A stretch of 64,000 bases of DNA from JBBKWU01 sp037969035 (GCA_037969035.1 JBBKWU010000016.1:1-64000); one strand, 5' to 3'. Shown: positions 26,597-36,717, counted from the stretch's first letter. Translations and numbers: made by a program. The notes: generated by a model not told the origin, from the sequence alone.

Positions 26597-28221
26597 TCGT
26601 CAAACGCCTCTTCCATGGCCTCAAGCACCATGCCATCCACGCCATATTGACGGGCTTTATCCCAGAATTTAGGGCGAAGACCGCTTGATTGATGTCTTGA
26701 AATCAATTTACCGTTTTCGTCCTCGCCATCGATTTCGAGCGTAAACAGATCCTGCATGGTGACGATATCGCCCTCCATACCCGTGATTTCGGTGACGTGG
26801 GTTGTTTTACGTGAGCCATCTCGCAAACGCTGCACCTGAATAATAACCTGCACCGCGCCCGCAATCTGTTCGCGCACCGCTTGCTGCGGCAAATTAAGAC
26901 CGCCCATCGCGATCATGTTTTCCATACGAGAAAGTGCTTCACGCGGATTATTCGCGTGCACCGTGCCCATAGAGCCATCGTGACCCGTATTCATCGCCTG
27001 CAGCAAGTCAAAGGCCTCAGGCCCCCGCACCTCGCCCACAATGATACGTTCAGGACGCATACGTAGGCAGTTTTTAACCAAATCACGCATTGTGACCTCG
27101 CCCACGCCTTCCAAGTTCGGCGGACGTGTTTCAAGACGCACTACATGCGGCTGTTGTAGCTGTAGCTCACACGCATCTTCGCATGTCACAATACGCTCAC
27201 CAGCCTCAATAAACTGCGTCAGACAGTTCAGCATCGTTGTTTTACCAGAACCCGTACCGCCCGACACCAAAACATTCACGCGGCAACGACCAATCGCCAT
27301 AATCAGCTTGGCACAGCTCGGCGTCATCGAGCCAAATTCCATCAATTTTTCAAGCGTCAGCTTATCTTTGGTAAATTTACGAATGGTCATACACGCGCCA
27401 TCCACAGCCAAAGGCGGGATAATCACGTTCACACGCGAACCATCAGGCAAACGCGCATCACAAATAGGTGAACTTTCATCAACGCGACGACCAATCGCGC
27501 CCACAATACGTTGACAGATTGTTGTTAGATGCTGGTTATCACGAAATTTAATATTCGTACGCTGAATTTTACCGTTCACCTCGATATAGGTTGTACTCGG
27601 CCCGTTAATCATAATATCAGCGATGTCATCACGTTCTAGCAATACCTCTAGAGGGCCATAACCCAGCATATCATCGCTACATTCTTTGGATATTTGCTCA
27701 AGCTCTGTCGGGGTAATATCCAAATTACGGAAGCGCGCAATTTCTTCAACGGCCGAGGCCACCTCTTCACGGGCAGCCTTTGCGTCCATTCGCGCGAGTG
27801 CTTTCAAATCAATACCGTCACGTAGATCGAGCCAAATACGGTTACGCGCGCGCTGCAAACGTAATGATGACGATGAATCGGCTCCAACAACATCTTCGAT
27901 CTCTTCTTCCATATCGACGTTAAACATATCGTCGTCTTCGTTTTTTGCTTTTTTCTTGGGTGCTTCTTTGGGTTTTGGCGCGGACGATTTTTGCGAGGAC
28001 GAGGACGATCCACTGCTACTACCCTGCTCCGTAGCTAAGGCTTGTAAGTGCGCTAATTGTTCCGTTGAGGGTGCCGCCGCTTTATCTTCTGCGGTGGGCG
28101 CTGCTGGTTTTTTCTCCGCAGGTTTTGCAGGCGCAGCAGGTTTCTTTTCTTCCGCTTTTTTAGGCGAGGAAGAAGTTTGCTTTGGTTTATCCGTGCTATC
28201 TGTCGCCTTTTTACCGAACAT
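26593..28221 (-). CDS. tadA: TadA/CpaF pilus assembly ATPase
   Basis: A 542-residue hexameric secretion ATPase (GspE/VirB11 class) that powers Flp pilus extension and retraction. The first 130 residues are a low-complexity Lys/Pro/Ala/Ser extension, longer than in many CpaF proteins. The conserved part follows: RIVGAIGRRVDESSPICDAR, Walker A GGTGSGKTT, Asp box CEDACELQL, Walker B RIIVGEVRGPEAFD and the His box GSMGTVHANNPREAL. It starts nine bases after tadZ. Confidence 0.96.
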   Translation of the reverse strand: MFGKKATDSTDKPKQTSSSPKKAEEKKPAAPAKPAEKKPAAPTAEDKAAAPSTEQLAHLQALATEQGSSSGSSSSSQKSSAPKPKEAPKKKAKNEDDDMFNVDMEEEIEDVVGADSSSSLRLQRARNRIWLDLRDGIDLKALARMDAKAAREEVASAVEEIARFRNLDITPTELEQISKECSDDMLGYGPLEVLLERDDIADIMINGPSTTYIEVNGKIQRTNIKFRDNQHLTTICQRIVGAIGRRVDESSPICDARLPDGSRVNVIIPPLAVDGACMTIRKFTKDKLTLEKLMEFGSMTPSCAKLIMAIGRCRVNVLVSGGTGSGKTTMLNCLTQFIEAGERIVTCEDACELQLQQPHVVRLETRPPNLEGVGEVTMRDLVKNCLRMRPERIIVGEVRGPEAFDLLQAMNTGHDGSMGTVHANNPREALSRMENMIAMGGLNLPQQAVREQIAGAVQVIIQVQRLRDGSRKTTHVTEITGMEGDIVTMQDLFTLEIDGEDENGKLISRHQSSGLRPKFWDKARQYGVDGMVLEAMEEAFDE

Positions 28222-28230
28222 TATGTTCCC

Positions 28231-29484
28231 TTAAGACTTAGAAGTTAATTTTGAGAGCAGCGAACCTATTCCGCCACCAGATTTTTTGTCCTCCGCACCA
28301 CCCGCTTGCGTCGCGCTAATCTGCAATATATCGCGAACACTAAACAGCAAAGGAGCCAATACTTTTTCAGCTTCTTTATCTTCTCTGATTTTCTTACCTT
28401 GGCTTTCAGAGCCGATGAAAAGCGTCGGGTTATAATCGATAACAGACCCGATCGTGCGTTCCAGCCCTTCTTCCATCTGCTTTTTAGTCACTTCGAATTT
28501 CGGTGCCATGCCATGCATGTTCATAATAACCTCAAGATGCTCATCCGATTTACCGCGAAGATCTTTGATTTCGTTAATAAGCGAACGCGCCGCACGCACA
28601 GAGGGCAGCAACGGCGTTGCCACAACAAGTATCTTATGAGCGCGACTTAGCACCAAATGGCGTAGCGAAGCGGGAGATTGCGACAAATCGGCAATAACAA
28701 CAGGGTTACTAACCATCAAATGGTTAAGCAATGCCTCGTAATGGTCAGGGTCAACTGAGTCCTTAAGCATCGCATCACTGCCGCTACCCAAAACAGTCAA
28801 TTTCTCGCTTTTCTTAAGGAACATACGTTCCATGCTTTCAACGTTTTGTTCATTCGCCGATTTTCCGGCTTCGATAAGCGTACCAACTGGCTCAAACCCC
28901 ATCCCAACAGGGAATGTCGACCAACCGCCGCTCGCATCGAGTAAATAAGTCTTTTGGTTTAATTCTTCCGATGTAGCCCAAGCAAGCGTTTGCGCAAGTG
29001 CGGATGTTCCGACGCCGCCTTTTGCACCGATCATCGCGATTAACGCGCTGTCTGATGCTCCGATTTTATCAATCAATGTTTTTGCCAAATGATTTGCAAA
29101 CGCATCGGCTTGCAATGGTTTTACCAGATAATCACTGACCCCCATGCTCACAAGCCTGCGGTATAGGTTCACATCATTATCAGGCCCAACGATCATGGCG
29201 GCTGTGCCTTCCGAACAATTCGCGGACAAAGCCTCCAAACGGTCTGTAAAGCTTGAATCAATCGTTTCTGTTTGAATAACCACCAGATCAGGCGACGCAT
29301 AAGACGCAAACTTAGAAATGGCGGTCTCAACATCACCTTCTTGCGAAGACATTGTCACGCGTGCGAATCGCCAGTCGTCTTGTAAAGACTGGAAAGCGCT
29401 TACTGTCTCACTATCGTTGCTAAACAACTCAATCGCCGCAGACGGTAACAAAACCGACGTATAGGAGCGTTCCTCTTCACTCAT
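28231..29484 (-). CDS. tadZ: TadZ/CpaE pilus-localisation ATPase
   Basis: A 417-residue ParA/MinD-superfamily protein that positions the Tad machine in the cell. The N-terminal 140 residues form a receiver-like domain (LVVIQTETID, YLVKPLQADAF). The ATPase domain begins at MIGAKGGVGTSALAQTLAWA, a deviant Walker A, and continues with VIADLSQSPASLRHLVLSRA. It lies between cpaD and tadA in the standard order. Confidence 0.92.
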   Translation of the reverse strand: MSEEERSYTSVLLPSAAIELFSNDSETVSAFQSLQDDWRFARVTMSSQEGDVETAISKFASYASPDLVVIQTETIDSSFTDRLEALSANCSEGTAAMIVGPDNDVNLYRRLVSMGVSDYLVKPLQADAFANHLAKTLIDKIGASDSALIAMIGAKGGVGTSALAQTLAWATSEELNQKTYLLDASGGWSTFPVGMGFEPVGTLIEAGKSANEQNVESMERMFLKKSEKLTVLGSGSDAMLKDSVDPDHYEALLNHLMVSNPVVIADLSQSPASLRHLVLSRAHKILVVATPLLPSVRAARSLINEIKDLRGKSDEHLEVIMNMHGMAPKFEVTKKQMEEGLERTIGSVIDYNPTLFIGSESQGKKIREDKEAEKVLAPLLFSVRDILQISATQAGGAEDKKSGGGIGSLLSKLTSKS

Positions 29485-29579
29485 TATTTCTAATCACCTT
29501 ACTTTGAATAGTGTTCCCAGAGTATATAATCGCCTGTTTTGATTACTAAAACCTTTACAAAACAAAGATTATTCCGAGA

Positions 29580-30266
29580 TTAGTTCGTTGTCGAAATCGC
29601 TTTAAGAGGCTGGCTCGGGGTTCCATCACTATACGTTGCCACCCAATTAACCTGACGACCAGCAGAAGCGGCGGGGGACGCTGTTCTACCGAGCAAGTCT
29701 TGCGGATTGGATATCTGCCTTGCCAGCAATATATCGCGGCTACAGCCGAACATATAATCTGGGTTAACGCTTGTGCCTGTATCCTCGACACCGCCCATCA
29801 AAGCGCAGTTTTCCGGCGCATGCGCCTCATATATATCATAAGAAAATTCAACTTTAGAGACATCACCAGAATCCATCACTGGCAATATTTCAGTTTTTAT
29901 CTCTGTCGCGCCCATTCTCCTAAGTGCCGAGGTTATCTTGCCTGCATTATTGGAGGCCACCATCGCTGTGTTTGATTTAGAACGCGGATCATACGTCACA
30001 AGAACATTAACAGATCCATCACCTTGGCTCAGGTAGTGATCTTGCACACTATTAAGCACAGTCTTGTTTACATCATCAGCATTGTACGATGCCACATGAC
30101 GCTCCTGCGTCACCGTTATCGGTGCTTTTGATATCTGCGTTGGCGTATCAAGCGCGCACGCGGACAATAGCAATGTCGACGCAACCGCAACCATTAGCGC
30201 GCCTTTACGACTAAACATTACAGAAATTTTATTACCTAACATGGCCTTTTGCATCGCGATCCCCAT
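29580..30266 (-). CDS. cpaD: CpaD pilus lipoprotein
   Basis: A 228-residue outer-membrane lipoprotein of the Tad system with lipobox LLSACALD. The family hallmarks are the middle YDPRSKSNTAMVASNNAGKI, the cysteine after the PEN motif (HAPENCALMG), and the late cysteine in YMFGCSRDILLARQISNPQD. The start may be one of several in-frame methionines; the lipobox is unaffected. It begins three bases after the cpaC stop. Confidence 0.88.
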   Translation of the reverse strand: MGIAMQKAMLGNKISVMFSRKGALMVAVASTLLLSACALDTPTQISKAPITVTQERHVASYNADDVNKTVLNSVQDHYLSQGDGSVNVLVTYDPRSKSNTAMVASNNAGKITSALRRMGATEIKTEILPVMDSGDVSKVEFSYDIYEAHAPENCALMGGVEDTGTSVNPDYMFGCSRDILLARQISNPQDLLGRTASPAASAGRQVNWVATYSDGTPSQPLKAISTTN

Positions 30267-30269
30267 ATA

Positions 30270-31751
30270 TTAATCAATCAAATAGCCGTAGCTGCCGTTA
30301 CCGTCGAATAAATCATCCGGCAATCCCATGCTGCCATATGTGCGCCTTAGATTGGTTGCAAACGCTGTTGAAAGCGCATAATTACTACGTTTCTTGCCGT
30401 CCTTAGAAGGTACAGCCTCAACCTTTTCAGCCGCCGTTTTATCAGCATAAGGCTTCACAAGATAAGCCGTCACAATCACGAGCAATTCTGTCTCATTACG
30501 TTGAAAACTCTCGGACGAAATCAAATCACCTAAAATCGGAATATCCTTAATGCCTGGCAAATCATTCATGTTCTTGGTTGCCTCAGACTGCAATAAACCC
30601 GCAATCACGATACTACCACCGCTTGCAAGCTCAACCGTTGTTTCGGCGCGGCGCACGTTAAAGCCCGGAATGCTCAAACTATTGGTCACCAAACTGTTTT
30701 GAGCAGAGATAGAAGAAACCTCCGTCGCAAGCTGTAAACTAATCATATCCCGCGACAACACAGTCGGCACAAAATTCAACGACACACCAAACGGGCGGTA
30801 CGTTACAACAATATTGCCATCTTGGTCACGCGATGTCGGGATAGGAAAATCACCACCAGCTAAGAATCCTGCGGACTCACCACTGATTGCTGTTAAATTC
30901 GGCTCAGCCAATGTATTGATCAACCCGTCGCGCTCTAGCGCACGCACAGTCATGCTAATACCACCCGTACCATCAGCACCCTGATTATACAAAATTGTTC
31001 CTACACCAAGCGGATCTGCTGTTAAACCAGACGCACCAACAATACTTTCCTGCAACAGCTCACCTACACCGCCACCACCTTCAAATACACTTGTTTGAAG
31101 ACCTAGCTCACGTAGAACATTACGCGATGCTTCAACAATTTTAACCTTAAGCATAACCTGATTATCACCGCCAACTGTCATCATGTTCGAAATCACACTA
31201 TCGACGGGCTGACCGCCACCGCCGCCCTGCAATTCCTGCGCATGACGGGCGACAATATTTGCGATTTGCGCCGCCACAACAGCAGAGGACACATGCCCCG
31301 TCAGCACAATTTGATCGGAAAGCGTATGCATTTTAACATCTTCATTCGGGAACAGATTATCAATCAATTCCTGAATAGAGCTATCATCAAATTTCACCTG
31401 AACAATAAGACGCTTCACGACATTACCATTCTCATCGACCGCAATAATGTTTGTGCTGCCCAAATTGGCACCCACAACATAAAGGCGGTTCGCCTGCAGC
31501 GCCATCACATCAACAATAGACGGATCAGCCACCATAATATCAGACACAGCACCGCTCACATCAACGATTTCCGCCATACCTTGCGTAATAACAAGCGTCT
31601 CAACCTGCGGCTGCCTCATCTCCGACAACGTCATCAGGTCGCCCTTCGCGGCATAGCTTCGCACCCCGAAAGACACGGCAATCAAGAATATAAACAGTAC
31701 GGATAGTATCGCAAAGAAACGACTATGCCCGCGATTTACGTATTTTTTCAT
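30270..31751 (-). CDS. cpaC: CpaC/RcpA secretin
   Basis: A 493-residue outer-membrane secretin through which the Flp pilus exits. After a signal anchor (about 12-34) comes the pilus-formation N-terminal domain (ITQGMAEIVDVSGAVSDIMV), a BON-like domain (VKMHTLSDQIVLTGHVSS) and the secretin barrel. The barrel contains NLTAISGESAGFLAGGDFPI and VELASGGSIVIAGLLQSEAT and ends in LPGIKDIPILGDLISS. Length is normal and nothing is missing. Confidence 0.96.
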   Translation of the reverse strand: MKKYVNRGHSRFFAILSVLFIFLIAVSFGVRSYAAKGDLMTLSEMRQPQVETLVITQGMAEIVDVSGAVSDIMVADPSIVDVMALQANRLYVVGANLGSTNIIAVDENGNVVKRLIVQVKFDDSSIQELIDNLFPNEDVKMHTLSDQIVLTGHVSSAVVAAQIANIVARHAQELQGGGGGQPVDSVISNMMTVGGDNQVMLKVKIVEASRNVLRELGLQTSVFEGGGGVGELLQESIVGASGLTADPLGVGTILYNQGADGTGGISMTVRALERDGLINTLAEPNLTAISGESAGFLAGGDFPIPTSRDQDGNIVVTYRPFGVSLNFVPTVLSRDMISLQLATEVSSISAQNSLVTNSLSIPGFNVRRAETTVELASGGSIVIAGLLQSEATKNMNDLPGIKDIPILGDLISSESFQRNETELLVIVTAYLVKPYADKTAAEKVEAVPSKDGKKRSNYALSTAFATNLRRTYGSMGLPDDLFDGNGSYGYLID

Positions 31752-31823
31752 GATATTTCATCTCTAGTTAAAGTTAGACGAACGTCCAGGGGTGTGAATA
31801 AATTGACTGAATTTGAAAAAATG

Positions 31824-32786
31824 CTATTGACCAACAGTCACTTCTTCTATGTCTACACCTGAATAGATTCGCACAATATTCCCCGCTTGGCTAGAACTCT
31901 TTTCCATACGATGTACTTTTTCGAGGAGCTCATCATAGATATTTGTCACACGCGCATCCGTTGTTGAAGGCGGACGTTCCGCCAAAATAGTTTCATCACC
32001 AAGCTTACGTAACGCGAGGCTCAATTTACCAAAATCATCAGCCACCGCCAATATTTCAGCCGACTTACGATCCACCTCAAAGGTAACAACAGCCGACTTT
32101 ACAGTCTTAGTCGCCGCTTTCTTTTTATTACCTGAATTATTTTTTCCTGAGGAATCCCCGTCACCGTTGCCGTCATCCTCAACCCGCTCAATATCTTGCC
32201 CCACGGCAATGATTTTAAGGTTTTGCAAAATTGTTTCGGTGACTTTGTTGTTCAGGTTTGCCTCAATCATATTCTCGATTTCGGGATTTTTCCCCTTATA
32301 GCGCATCTTCGATTTATAAGTCAGCAGAACATCAACGTGATCGCCCGGCTTAATAAAACCACCAACCAGATCATCACCCGTGAATTTCACACTAAACGCG
32401 CGCATACCAGGTGCCAAACTCGCGGCCAAATAGTTATATTTCTCTTCCGGCACCAAAGCAGATTTCATGATCGGTTCGCCCTCAGTCACCGCGCGGCGCA
32501 ACGTGCCCTTTACCAACTCATCTGGCTTCTTGCCGTCCTTCTGACGAATAGCACCATCAAAAACAGCATCTTTCGGCCAAGATTGGAACTTTATATTCTT
32601 TTCATTCAGCTCATCGCCCGTTGACAGGCTTTTTGCAGCAACGACAATCTTCACCGTCTCGCCCGAAGCAACATTGGTCGTCTTCTTTTTGCCGCCACTA
32701 AGGCTTGCCTGGACAACCAAGGCAACCAAGACGGCGATTAAAAAACCACCCGCCAAAACGATCATTATATTTCTGTTCATGGACAT
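31824..32786 (-). CDS. cpaB: CpaB/RcpC pilus assembly protein (SAF domain)
   Basis: A 320-residue periplasmic protein anchored by an N-terminal membrane helix (IMIVLAGGFLIAVLVALVVQ). The SAF domain starts near residue 45 (KIVVAAKSLSTGDELNEKNI), and the RcpC-type domain contains SVKFTGDDLVGGFIKPGDHV. An Asp/Gly/Asn/Lys-rich insert (around DDGNGDGDSSGKNNSGNKKK) interrupts the second half and probably forms a surface loop. Confidence 0.92.
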   Translation of the reverse strand: MSMNRNIMIVLAGGFLIAVLVALVVQASLSGGKKKTTNVASGETVKIVVAAKSLSTGDELNEKNIKFQSWPKDAVFDGAIRQKDGKKPDELVKGTLRRAVTEGEPIMKSALVPEEKYNYLAASLAPGMRAFSVKFTGDDLVGGFIKPGDHVDVLLTYKSKMRYKGKNPEIENMIEANLNNKVTETILQNLKIIAVGQDIERVEDDGNGDGDSSGKNNSGNKKKAATKTVKSAVVTFEVDRKSAEILAVADDFGKLSLALRKLGDETILAERPPSTTDARVTNIYDELLEKVHRMEKSSSQAGNIVRIYSGVDIEEVTVGQ

Positions 32787-32897
32787 ACCTCATATAAAAG
32801 ACGAAAAAAGACTGAACCTAAAAAGGCAAGAAAGCGGCGCAGAAACGTAAGAACTTACAAAGCACCATCATCATCTTACCAAAAAATAATCAAAAGG

Positions 32898-33446
32898 TCA
32901 GCCTCCTAAAAACATAGTTAGCGTTTCTGGTGAAAAATACCCTGCGCGCACAAATGCAAAAACAGCACCAACAGATATCGCAATGCCATAGGGGACAACG
33001 GCTTCGCCACCCTGAAGGCGCGCAATCCAGCTCCCCTCAGTCGCATTTTTAAACGGCTTTTTATTTTTGATGAAGAGGGCCACACAGCCCAAAACTCCAC
33101 CCGCAAAGGCCATATAGCATAAAAACGCCAACGCATATTTAACACCAAACCAAAACGAAAAGGCCGTAATCAGCTTCGCATCCCCCGCGCCTACCATTTT
33201 GGTCGCGAACATAATGAATGTGATAACAAACGCCATAAGTGCTGCCCAAAGATGCGAAGATAGTGCCATAAAAACACCGCCCGCATCTGCAAAATATGCA
33301 GCACCATACGCCACAAAAAAGATAATCGGCAAGCTTGCCACCAAGGCATTCGGAATAACCATACCGCGAAAATCAGAGAGTGCCGCACGCACCGCAACCG
33401 CGCAGGCGAGGACCAGACAGAATATATAGACAACCAAATACAGCAT
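32898..33446 (-). CDS. cpaA: CpaA/TadV prepilin peptidase (A24 family)
   Basis: A 182-residue, multi-pass inner-membrane aspartic peptidase that processes the Flp prepilin. Both catalytic aspartates are present: Asp25 in SDFRGMVIPN and the one in VGAGDAKLITAF. It lacks the N-methylation domain, as usual for TadV. It lies 125 bases downstream of the pilin gene, beyond a stable hairpin. Confidence 0.93.
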   Translation of the reverse strand: MLYLVVYIFCLVLACAVAVRAALSDFRGMVIPNALVASLPIIFFVAYGAAYFADAGGVFMALSSHLWAALMAFVITFIMFATKMVGAGDAKLITAFSFWFGVKYALAFLCYMAFAGGVLGCVALFIKNKKPFKNATEGSWIARLQGGEAVVPYGIAISVGAVFAFVRAGYFSPETLTMFLGG

Positions 33447-33520
33447 ATTATTCCGATTTATCCCGATGAATTGTGTTGAATTTTAATTAAAACAAGAAGA
33501 AATAGTACTTGATACAACCA

Positions 33521-33538
33521 GCCCCGCATAAGCGGGGC
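33521..33538 (-). promoter_or_regulatory. Stable hairpin between pilin and prepilin peptidase genes
   Basis: Perfect 7-bp GC stem GCCCCGC/GCGGGGC with a four-base loop, 34 bases after the flp stop and without a T run. It may act as a partial terminator or a 3'-end stabiliser of the abundant flp message. Either role would let the pilin be made in excess over the assembly proteins. Confidence 0.5.
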
Positions 33539-33571
33539 ATGGCGTAAATTTAGTAAAACCACTAAACGGGC

Positions 33572-33784
33572 TTACGGTGCAGAAGCACCAGTATCCACGT
33601 TTGCAGCAGCGCTTGACATAGCCGTAGACATACGACCGAATATTGTATTCAAGTCACCACCGAAAGCGAAAACAGCCGTCACAATCGCAAGCGAAATACC
33701 GCCAGCAATCAGACCATATTCAATCGCGGTCGCGCCATCTTCTGCATAGATATAGCTTTGAATTTTTGCAATTAACTTAATCAT
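33572..33784 (-). CDS. flp: Flp-family type IVb pilin
   Basis: A 70-residue prepilin. The leader ends at Gly17 and the mature protein starts ATAIEYGLIAGGIS, with the conserved Glu5-Tyr6 pair and a hydrophobic helix. Processing by the CpaA-type peptidase next door would leave about 53 residues, typical of Flp. The ribosome site AAGGAG, seven bases before ATG, is strong. Only one pilin gene is present. Confidence 0.96.
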   Translation of the reverse strand: MIKLIAKIQSYIYAEDGATAIEYGLIAGGISLAIVTAVFAFGGDLNTIFGRMSTAMSSAAANVDTGASAP

Positions 33785-34155
33785 TATAAACTCCTTAAGT
33801 CTTATTTAGTTTCAGCATTTTTTGTTTGAAAGACCCCCACAAGAACTACGAGGACCCAACCCTTACCTTCTATAATATACCTGAATTATTTAAAAAGTCG
33901 TTAAAAAAATGACGTATTACTTCAATTAATCAAGAAAATGTCGTTATTTTATAAAAGGATAAAAGCCTTTTACATTTACATAAAATTTTATCTACTTTTA
34001 TACTTGGTTTAGCACAGTAAAAAATCACACACCTACTACACTTTACTTAATTGTGGTGTAAATATGTCAATAAATACTTATTAATGTATGTAATAAGGCA
34101 AACAAAAGGCCGTAAATATTATGCAGCCTTTCATCGCTATACTTAGATATGTCGC
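33785..34155. promoter_or_regulatory. Very AT-rich region upstream of flp
   Basis: About 370 bases with no gene between tadG and flp. The strong AT bias and position imply a separate flp promoter. On the minus strand a possible -10 (TATATT/TATTAT) lies near 33870-33885, but I see no clear -35 or sigma-54 site. No tRNA, repeat or small gene is recognisable. Confidence 0.4.
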
Positions 34156-35592
34156 TTAGTTGCTTATGTGTAAGTTCGCGAGCTGGCGACTGATAGTTTC
34201 AAACACATTAATCAGATCAGCCTGATCGGGCGCATCGTAATATTGCGCTGGTGAGGTCGCACAATTGCGGTAATAGTTCTTGGTATCATCGCTAATACTC
34301 GATGTGAACGTTACCGTATAAATCAGAACGCCCTTCGCTTTTAACATCTGGCACGTCTCCGCAAAACGTTCGTTCAAATCCGAATTATTAATCTCATGAT
34401 TATCTGTACGCCAATAGCCCGTAACTTCACCACCCATGGAATTCTGACCATCCGTCATCATAATAACCGCTTTACGCCATTCTGGGTTATCCCATGCCGC
34501 ACCTTCCTGAAAAGGAAACTCAGGGGAAATCAAACGTTGCCCCCATGACATACCAAAGCTACCGATCGTGGCGCCATCGGCCTGCATGCTATCAATTACC
34601 GCATACAACGAGTCTTCATCACTCGTCATAGGTAAAACAGGGGCGTATGGGCAATAGCGGTTCGGGTATGTATATGTATCCCATGCCGTCGTGCAGGTTC
34701 TATTTCTTCCGCGCCCAGAGCACGTCGTTTCATAACTGCCGTACTCATAAATAGGCCACGGCCCATCATGGTCATTCACATCAAATGGGTAAGGATCATT
34801 CTCGTCATCATCTTCATCCCAACCATCGTCATTATATTCAACAACACACCCATACCAATTCGCGTTCAAGCTATCGCGCGCATCACGGTTGGTTGTATAA
34901 CGGTCTGGATCAATATCATCACCATTGGCATCAACGACAAAAATCTCACCGCTACCATATTGCACACCATTTGGATACTGGCCAAACCCATATGTTCCAA
35001 TCCGCACAGAAGATGAATACGGAACAAGCCCGATTTTGATATCGTTAGGATCACTCACACGTTCAAAAAGAATTTGTACGAAATTTTCCGACGCTGTTCG
35101 CAGCGCCGCAATATTGTTATTCGTATCCATCGAGCCTGTATTATCCAACACAAGAACAACTTCTAAACCGCGAACCTCACGGTGAACTGTCGTACTGCTC
35201 GCCACGGTCAATTTGTCGTACCCAAATAGATGCATGAAATTTGTATCAAAATCCGCTTTGGCGGTCACGATCACATCATCGCCATCAACATTCACAGTCA
35301 GATCAAACGTTGTCCCGATTTTATCTTCCGGATAGTTCGCAGCAAAGAAATCTTCGACACGCGATGTAATTTCATCTTCATCTGACTCCATCGCCGCCGC
35401 CGCCAACGCCGAAGCATCAAGTGCCGCCGCCAAACGTTGCTTCACAAGATAGGCTTCTGATATATCAAGCGCCAAGCCCGCAGATCCCATCACAACAGGG
35501 AGCGTCACAGCAAACAGAACCAACACACTACCGCGTGCCTGCTTTAAATACTGCTTACCTGTATCGATTATTTTACCCAACATAATATTCAC
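34156..35592 (-). CDS. TadG-like protein with von Willebrand A domain
   Basis: A 478-residue protein with an N-terminal membrane helix typical of Tad pseudopilin-like proteins (GSVLVLFAVTLPVVMGSAGL). A TadE/G helper domain follows, then a vWA domain with a metal-site motif VLVLDNTGSMDTN and later VIMMTDGQNSMGG. An Asp/Tyr-rich insert with paired cysteines (residues about 255-310) lies inside the vWA fold. TadG-type proteins act in the periplasm on surface attachment and pilus stability. Gene order places it with the TadE-like genes, 25 bases downstream. Confidence 0.85.
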   Translation of the reverse strand: MNIMLGKIIDTGKQYLKQARGSVLVLFAVTLPVVMGSAGLALDISEAYLVKQRLAAALDASALAAAAMESDEDEITSRVEDFFAANYPEDKIGTTFDLTVNVDGDDVIVTAKADFDTNFMHLFGYDKLTVASSTTVHREVRGLEVVLVLDNTGSMDTNNNIAALRTASENFVQILFERVSDPNDIKIGLVPYSSSVRIGTYGFGQYPNGVQYGSGEIFVVDANGDDIDPDRYTTNRDARDSLNANWYGCVVEYNDDGWDEDDDENDPYPFDVNDHDGPWPIYEYGSYETTCSGRGRNRTCTTAWDTYTYPNRYCPYAPVLPMTSDEDSLYAVIDSMQADGATIGSFGMSWGQRLISPEFPFQEGAAWDNPEWRKAVIMMTDGQNSMGGEVTGYWRTDNHEINNSDLNERFAETCQMLKAKGVLIYTVTFTSSISDDTKNYYRNCATSPAQYYDAPDQADLINVFETISRQLANLHISN

Positions 35593-35617
35593 CCCTGAAT
35601 TTTTAATGATCTGTTTT

Positions 35618-36157
35618 TTATTCTACCAACGATACAACTGGCGTTCTGCGCCCCCGCGCAAATGAAACTTCCTGCATCCGAATGTTATCAATGACAAACC
35701 CACCAAAGACAGGCTCGTAATTATATCTAACACTAACGACAATAACGCCGTCCCCTTCCATGCCCAGCGCCGTCGTACTATCGAAGGCCGTTTGGTTTAC
35801 GCTCATATTAAATGTTCGGCGCCATTCTTCGACGGGGCTGTCATCCTCGTCAAATGAAACGCTGACAATATCGTATCCGAAGCTTGATGTGTCATACGGT
35901 GCCAGCGATAACTGTCCTGCCGTGATAATGTCATCAAGATCATCCGATGTAATCGAAACATTCCGCGTAATTAAATCCGATATGATTTGTGATGCGGCGA
36001 TAGTTTTCTGGTTCACCAAAAAACCATTACCCAAATCATATACGCCAAATAAAATGGTCACCATCAACGGAAACACCAACACAAACTCAACAAACGACAG
36101 GCCTTCTTCTTCGGAACACCAGCGTTGAAATAAGTCATGTATATTTATTCGTTGCAT
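35618..36157 (-). CDS. TadE/TadF-like pseudopilin
   Basis: A 179-residue protein with a TadE-type N-terminal segment (EEEGLSFVEFVLVFPLMVTI) that includes the conserved Glu of processed pseudopilins, followed by a beta-rich domain. These minor pilins are cut by the CpaA peptidase and needed for pilus assembly. It lies eight bases after another TadE-like gene. Which is TadE and which TadF is not clear. Confidence 0.82.
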   Translation of the reverse strand: MQRINIHDLFQRWCSEEEGLSFVEFVLVFPLMVTILFGVYDLGNGFLVNQKTIAASQIISDLITRNVSITSDDLDDIITAGQLSLAPYDTSSFGYDIVSVSFDEDDSPVEEWRRTFNMSVNQTAFDSTTALGMEGDGVIVVSVRYNYEPVFGGFVIDNIRMQEVSFARGRRTPVVSLVE

Positions 36158-36165
36158 ATCTACCC

Positions 36166-36717
36166 TTATTGAAACCGATACGGTTCTGATTGGAACACGG
36201 CGGTGGACACCAAGAGTCTTGTATTACCCTCGTATTGTCCAAAAATCGAGCCTATTAACGGCGTCATCATCGGATAACGATAACTGACCCTTACCATTAT
36301 GATGTCACTGACCCCACCCGCATCAAATCCTTGCTCCACCAGATTGCCGTCTTCATCAACATCCGCATCCGCGTCATTTGCCTCGGAAAATGTCGAAAGA
36401 ACCCGCACGTCATATTGAAATTTATCACAATCCAAAAGCACGCCCGCATGGTCGCATATCGCATCAGCAAACTGCTCTTCCGCATCGGCGGCACCTTCAA
36501 GCTGCCCTGTTCGTATCACACGCGATGCGTCATAAACGGCACCTTGTAACAATGATCCAGCCGTAAACAAAATACAGATTTCGATCGTTCCCACGATCAA
36601 CATAATAACGGGCAAGCTCAGTAAACTGAACTCGATCGCGGCTGTACCCTTACAGCTTTTCCAAAAATTTTGTACAAATCCGGACAACATCCAATATTTT
36701 ACCCCAAAGAAAAACAC
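36166..36717 (-). CDS. TadE-like pseudopilin
   Basis: A 183-residue protein with the pseudopilin segment KGTAAIEFSLLSLPVIMLIV near residue 24 and a globular domain of acidic beta strands after it. The start could instead be the methionine at residue 10. It is the first gene of the Tad operon proper; 170 AT-rich bases separate it from the membrane-protein gene upstream, the probable promoter region. Confidence 0.82.
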   Translation of the reverse strand: MFFFGVKYWMLSGFVQNFWKSCKGTAAIEFSLLSLPVIMLIVGTIEICILFTAGSLLQGAVYDASRVIRTGQLEGAADAEEQFADAICDHAGVLLDCDKFQYDVRVLSTFSEANDADADVDEDGNLVEQGFDAGGVSDIIMVRVSYRYPMMTPLIGSIFGQYEGNTRLLVSTAVFQSEPYRFQ

